Shown: one piece after another, positions 63,418 to 64,000 of the stretch
Layout of the letters: every line of letters starts with the position of its first letter
Position numbering within the stretch: the stretch's first letter is position 1
Source: CAVTJL01 sp963752325
Lineage (GTDB): Bacteria > Pseudomonadota > Alphaproteobacteria > Geminicoccales > Geminicoccaceae
Assembly (NCBI GenBank): GCA_963752325.1
Contig: CAVVXU010000005.1
Coordinates: forward strand, 1,240,001-1,304,000
Reading direction: 5' to 3'
Length of the DNA stretch: 64,000 bases
Made by a program: the position numbers and the translations under genes
The notes under the pieces: model-generated
What the model was told of the DNA's origin: nothing
The model's database searches: none
What the model saw: only the letters and a program-made list of their open reading frames with translations

Positions 63418-64000
63418 CTAAACAGCCACACTCTCGCTCACGACGCTCTGCTTGATCAGGGCGTCGATCTCGGCGTCGGTCATGCCCAATTCGCGCAGCA
63501 CGGCGCGGCTGTCGGCGCCCAGCGCGGGTGCCGGGCGGCGGAGCTGGCCCGGGGTGATGTCCAGGCGTGGCGTGATGTTGTGGGCGAGGATGTTGCCGAC
63601 ATCGGGGTCGGGCAGGTCGACCAGGACCTCGCGTGCCCGGACGTGCGGGTCGGCGGTGAGGCCGGCGGCGTCGTAGATGGGGCCGGCGGTGACGCCGCCT
63701 TTCTCGAAGACGCTGAGGCAGTGGGCCAGGTCGTGGGCGCCGATCCAGTCCTGGATCAGCTCGTCCAGCTCGATGTTGTGGCGCACACGGTCGCTGTTGG
63801 TGCGAAAGCGCGGGTCGTCCACGAGCTCGGGCCGGTCGATGGCGCGGAACAGGCGCTCGGCCATCGACTGGATCGAGGCCGAGATGGCGACGTGGCCGCC
63901 GTCGGCGGTGGTGTAGACGTTGCGCGGGGCGGAGGTCTGGGAGCGGTTGCCGGTGCGCTCGGGCAGGCGGCCGAAGAGCTTCCAGATCGCGGGGTCAGCA
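63418..64000 (-). CDS. CaiB/BaiF family CoA-transferase (N-terminal part outside window)
   Basis: This is the C-terminal 194 residues of a formyl-CoA transferase-like (class III) CoA-transferase, open to the window edge. 'RSQTSAPRNVYTTADGGHVAISASIQSMAERLFRAI' in pattern is the family's typical central region, followed by 'HDLAHCLSVFEKGGVTAGPIYDAA' and 'LRRPAPALGADSRAVLRELGM' at the C-terminus. Such enzymes transfer CoA between acids. The catalytic Asp would lie upstream of the window. The intergenic to the previous gene is A-rich. Confidence 0.88.
   Translation of the reverse strand, partial: ADPAIWKLFGRLPERTGNRSQTSAPRNVYTTADGGHVAISASIQSMAERLFRAIDRPELVDDPRFRTNSDRVRHNIELDELIQDWIGAHDLAHCLSVFEKGGVTAGPIYDAAGLTADPHVRAREVLVDLPDPDVGNILAHNITPRLDITPGQLRRPAPALGADSRAVLRELGMTDAEIDALIKQSVVSESVAV

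Noticed and set aside
1..64000. CRISPR arrays, tRNA or rRNA genes, and intact insertion sequences
   Set aside because: No regularly spaced repeats, no tRNA-like T-loop sequences and no transposase frames were seen on either strand.

Overview
This window is high-GC (about 70 percent by eye) and densely coded. It most likely comes from the chromosome of an alphaproteobacterium, perhaps Rhodospirillales or Geminicoccales-like. The support is: three matches to the alphaproteobacterial general-stress sigma factor (EcfG) promoter, GGAAC-N16/17-CGTT, each just upstream of a gene; a phasin gene with PhaR-like TGC-N3-GCA sites; and families common in that class (SorAB sulfite dehydrogenase, DUF29, DUF1326/DUF2182, CoxL-type molybdoenzyme, YkoEDC-type ECF transporter). 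No rRNA, tRNA, CRISPR array, prophage or intact insertion sequence was seen.

Layout. 0-8 kb: partial zinc-ribbon protein, glyoxalase-like, APH-like kinase, nucleoside deaminase, SDR with a lipoprotein hydrolase, then a MarR-ABM-hydrolase cluster and a secreted beta-propeller. 8-15 kb: SDR, SUMF1-fold protein, RidA, secreted-repeat protein, and three transporters on the minus strand. 15-22 kb: LonB-like protease coupled to a USP-like protein, host-attachment-like remnant, 3-hydroxyacyl-CoA dehydrogenase, phasin, LOG-family protein and an EcfG-promoted small protein. 22-27 kb: xanthine dehydrogenase-family large subunit, CorA, PAS-GGDEF protein. 27-34 kb: Gld-type ABC operon (ATPase, permease, GldG-like, DUF4340) and a flippase. 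34-36 kb: gene remnants around a PIN/RHH toxin-antitoxin pair. 36-48 kb: sorAB, EcfG-promoted SYLF protein, PHP/DUF3604-like hydrolase, GH75-like secreted protein, SrpA-type peroxidase with cytochrome b561, DUF3015, DUF4105 and lipoprotein hydrolase genes. 47-54 kb: DUF1326/DUF2182, SDR, serine hydrolase and its truncated copy around a VapBC pair, SemiSWEET-hydrolase operon and HxlR regulator. 54-64 kb: YkoC-YkoD-YkoE transporter, MFS, DUF29, a low-GC HEPN-like gene, EcfG-promoted class I aldolase, a hypothetical protein and a partial CaiB/BaiF CoA-transferase.

An important caveat is that many genes are broken by single-base indels that can be restored by adding or removing one base: at least a dozen sites, mostly insertions, often followed at once by perfectly conserved protein sequence. 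They are too many and too mild to be real pseudogenes in every case, and look largely like consensus errors. I give the repaired extents. True remnants (thrS 3' end, NAD-binding_11 domain, second serine-hydrolase copy) are listed separately.

The most interesting signals are the three EcfG promoters, which tie three dispersed genes to the general stress response; two long near-perfect dyads sitting on the start codons of the marR-like gene and of the PIN toxin gene; the low-GC HEPN-like gene; the duplicated serine-hydrolase segment flanking vapBC; and a bacterial GH75-like (chitosanase-family) secreted protein.
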